NCBI GenBank assembly: GCA_041488295.1
Contig: JBGPOZ010000242.1
Coordinates: forward strand, 1-6,690
Source: URHD0088 sp041488295
Lineage (GTDB): Bacteria; Pseudomonadota; Alphaproteobacteria; ATCC43930; CGMCC-115725
Direction of reading: 5' to 3'
Length of the DNA stretch: 6,690 nt
Below, piece after piece: positions 6,012 through 6,690 of this stretch. Every line of letters begins with the position of its first letter. Positions within the stretch are counted from its first letter, which is position 1. Position numbers and translations under genes: made by a program. The notes beneath the pieces are model-generated. The model was not told the DNA's origin, made no database searches, and saw only the letters and a list, made by a program, of their open reading frames with translations.

Positions 6012-6320
6012 ATGGCTCTTTACGTCGACCGCTTATCGATCGCCGCGTGGCTCGAGACCGCCGTTTCCTGGGCGTTCGCGATCGTCGTCGCGGGAATGGC
6101 GTTCGCGGCCATTTACGTCGCGACCGTGTCCGGGCCTCCAGGGCGTGCCACCGCGGAGCAGCAACGGGCGCGGCAGATCGCCGATGAAGACGCCGCTTTC
6201 TGCGACAGATATGCAGGAGCGCGCGATACCGGCCGACACGCCGCGTGCATGCGCGATTTGCTGGAGCTCAGGGCCATGCAGGAGAAACGGCACGACGCGG
6301 AAATGGAGGGAGTGCTCTGA
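6012..6320 (+). CDS. Small single-span membrane protein, function unknown
   Basis: I do not recognise this 102-residue protein. A short N-terminal segment (MALYVDRLSIAAWLETAV) leads into one hydrophobic span at about residues 17-39 (WAFAIVVAGMAFAAIYVATV). A polar, charged tail of about 60 residues follows, probably helical between 45-60 and 80-98. C64 (AAFCDRY) and C79 (HAACMRD) are the only cysteines and could form a disulfide if the tail faces the periplasm. No basic cluster clearly fixes the topology. The start is set by a strong ribosome binding site; ATG 5895 would add 39 residues of unpersuasive sequence. A secreted-protein gene follows 41 bases later on the same strand, so the two may form a small envelope operon. 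It has no evident tie to the CGNR gene upstream. Confidence 0.72.
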   Translation: MALYVDRLSIAAWLETAVSWAFAIVVAGMAFAAIYVATVSGPPGRATAEQQRARQIADEDAAFCDRYAGARDTGRHAACMRDLLELRAMQEKRHDAEMEGVL

Positions 6321-6350
6321 CCGGCGCTTCTCGCGATGACGCCTCTCGAT

Positions 6351-6357
6351 AGGAGGT
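6351..6357 (+). promoter_or_regulatory. Near-consensus ribosome binding site
   Basis: AGGAGGT lies at ideal distance before ATG 6362 and is the strongest such site in the window, which suggests high translation of the secreted protein that follows. Confidence 0.75.
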
Positions 6358-6361
6358 CACG

Positions 6362-6690
6362 ATGATCGGGATGAAGGGATCGGTTGCAACCGCGATCGCG
6401 CTCCTGGCGAGCGGAGCGGCCCTTGCCGGCGAACAGAGCTTCGCGATCAGCTGCTCCGACACGCCGCAAGCGCAATTCGACAAGGCGGTGTCGATGATCG
6501 GCGGCGCCGAGGCGGCGGCCTTGTTTCAGGAGATGGCCCGGCGCGACGATGATTGCGCCATCCTGTTGTGGGGCGTCGCGATGACGGCGAGCGATCCGGC
6601 GCAACGGCGCGCAGCGAAGCGGGAGGCGATCCTGAGCGCGGCGATCAACGCCGCGAGCGCGGTCGAGTGGCAGAAGATTTCGGCCCTGCC
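6362..6690 (+). CDS. Secreted (periplasmic) protein of unknown function, 3' end outside the window
   Basis: The frame opens at ATG 6362 behind a near-perfect ribosome binding site and is still open at the window edge, giving 109 visible residues. The N-terminus is a Sec signal peptide: a lysine at residue 5, a hydrophobic core at about 8-21 (VATAIALLASGAAL), and an A-L-A motif predicting cleavage after residue 22, before GEQSF. The mature part begins with a cysteine (SCSD, C33) and has a second (DDDC, C64), perhaps a disulfide pair in the periplasm. The rest is alanine-rich and helical, with alternating acidic and basic residues and no motif I can name. It is not a lipoprotein, as there is no lipobox. 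ATG 6371, in frame three codons on, is a weaker alternative start. It probably shares a transcript with the small membrane protein gene just upstream. Confidence 0.75.
   Translation, partial: MIGMKGSVATAIALLASGAALAGEQSFAISCSDTPQAQFDKAVSMIGGAEAAALFQEMARRDDDCAILLWGVAMTASDPAQRRAAKREAILSAAINAASAVEWQKISAL

Overview
The window reads as ordinary chromosome from a high-GC alphaproteobacterium, most likely of the Rhizobiales type. The reasons are strong G/C bias at third codon positions, long antisense shadow frames, and a class III cyclase fused to a FlgO/TolB-like domain and TPRs, a design abundant in that group. No species can be named from sequence alone. I see no rRNA, tRNA, CRISPR array, insertion sequence or phage gene, and no clear rho-independent terminator.

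Left part, plus strand (1-3028): the 3' end of a PLP-dependent class III aminotransferase enters from outside the window. After a 98-base gap comes a 588-residue cytoplasmic class III adenylate cyclase with all six canonical catalytic residues, a central FlgO/TolB-N-like domain and a C-terminal TPR array. The gap holds three copies of CGCGCATGC just ahead of the cyclase.

Middle, minus strand (5193 down to 3092): a probable four-gene operon, azlC, azlD, a GNAT acetyltransferase and a dual-specificity-type phosphatase. It converges on the cyclase gene. AzlC and AzlD overlap and should together form a branched-chain amino acid exporter. The last two genes have no known link to export. Divergent from azlC, on the plus strand at 5213-5827, is an ABATE/CGNR zinc-finger protein, a putative transcription factor. 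The spacer between them is very short, and a good TTGACA-N16-TCTAAT promoter for azlC overlaps the regulator's start codon, so this protein is the obvious candidate regulator of the exporter.

Right part, plus strand (6012-6690): two small unrecognised genes with strong ribosome binding sites lie in tandem. One encodes a 102-residue protein with a single membrane span and two cysteines. The other encodes a secreted protein with a clear signal peptide that runs off the window edge. They may act together at the cell envelope.

Nothing here is clearly a new defence or mobile system. The points most worth a second look are the CGNR/azlCD divergent control region, the triple repeat ahead of the cyclase, and the two-gene envelope module at the right edge.
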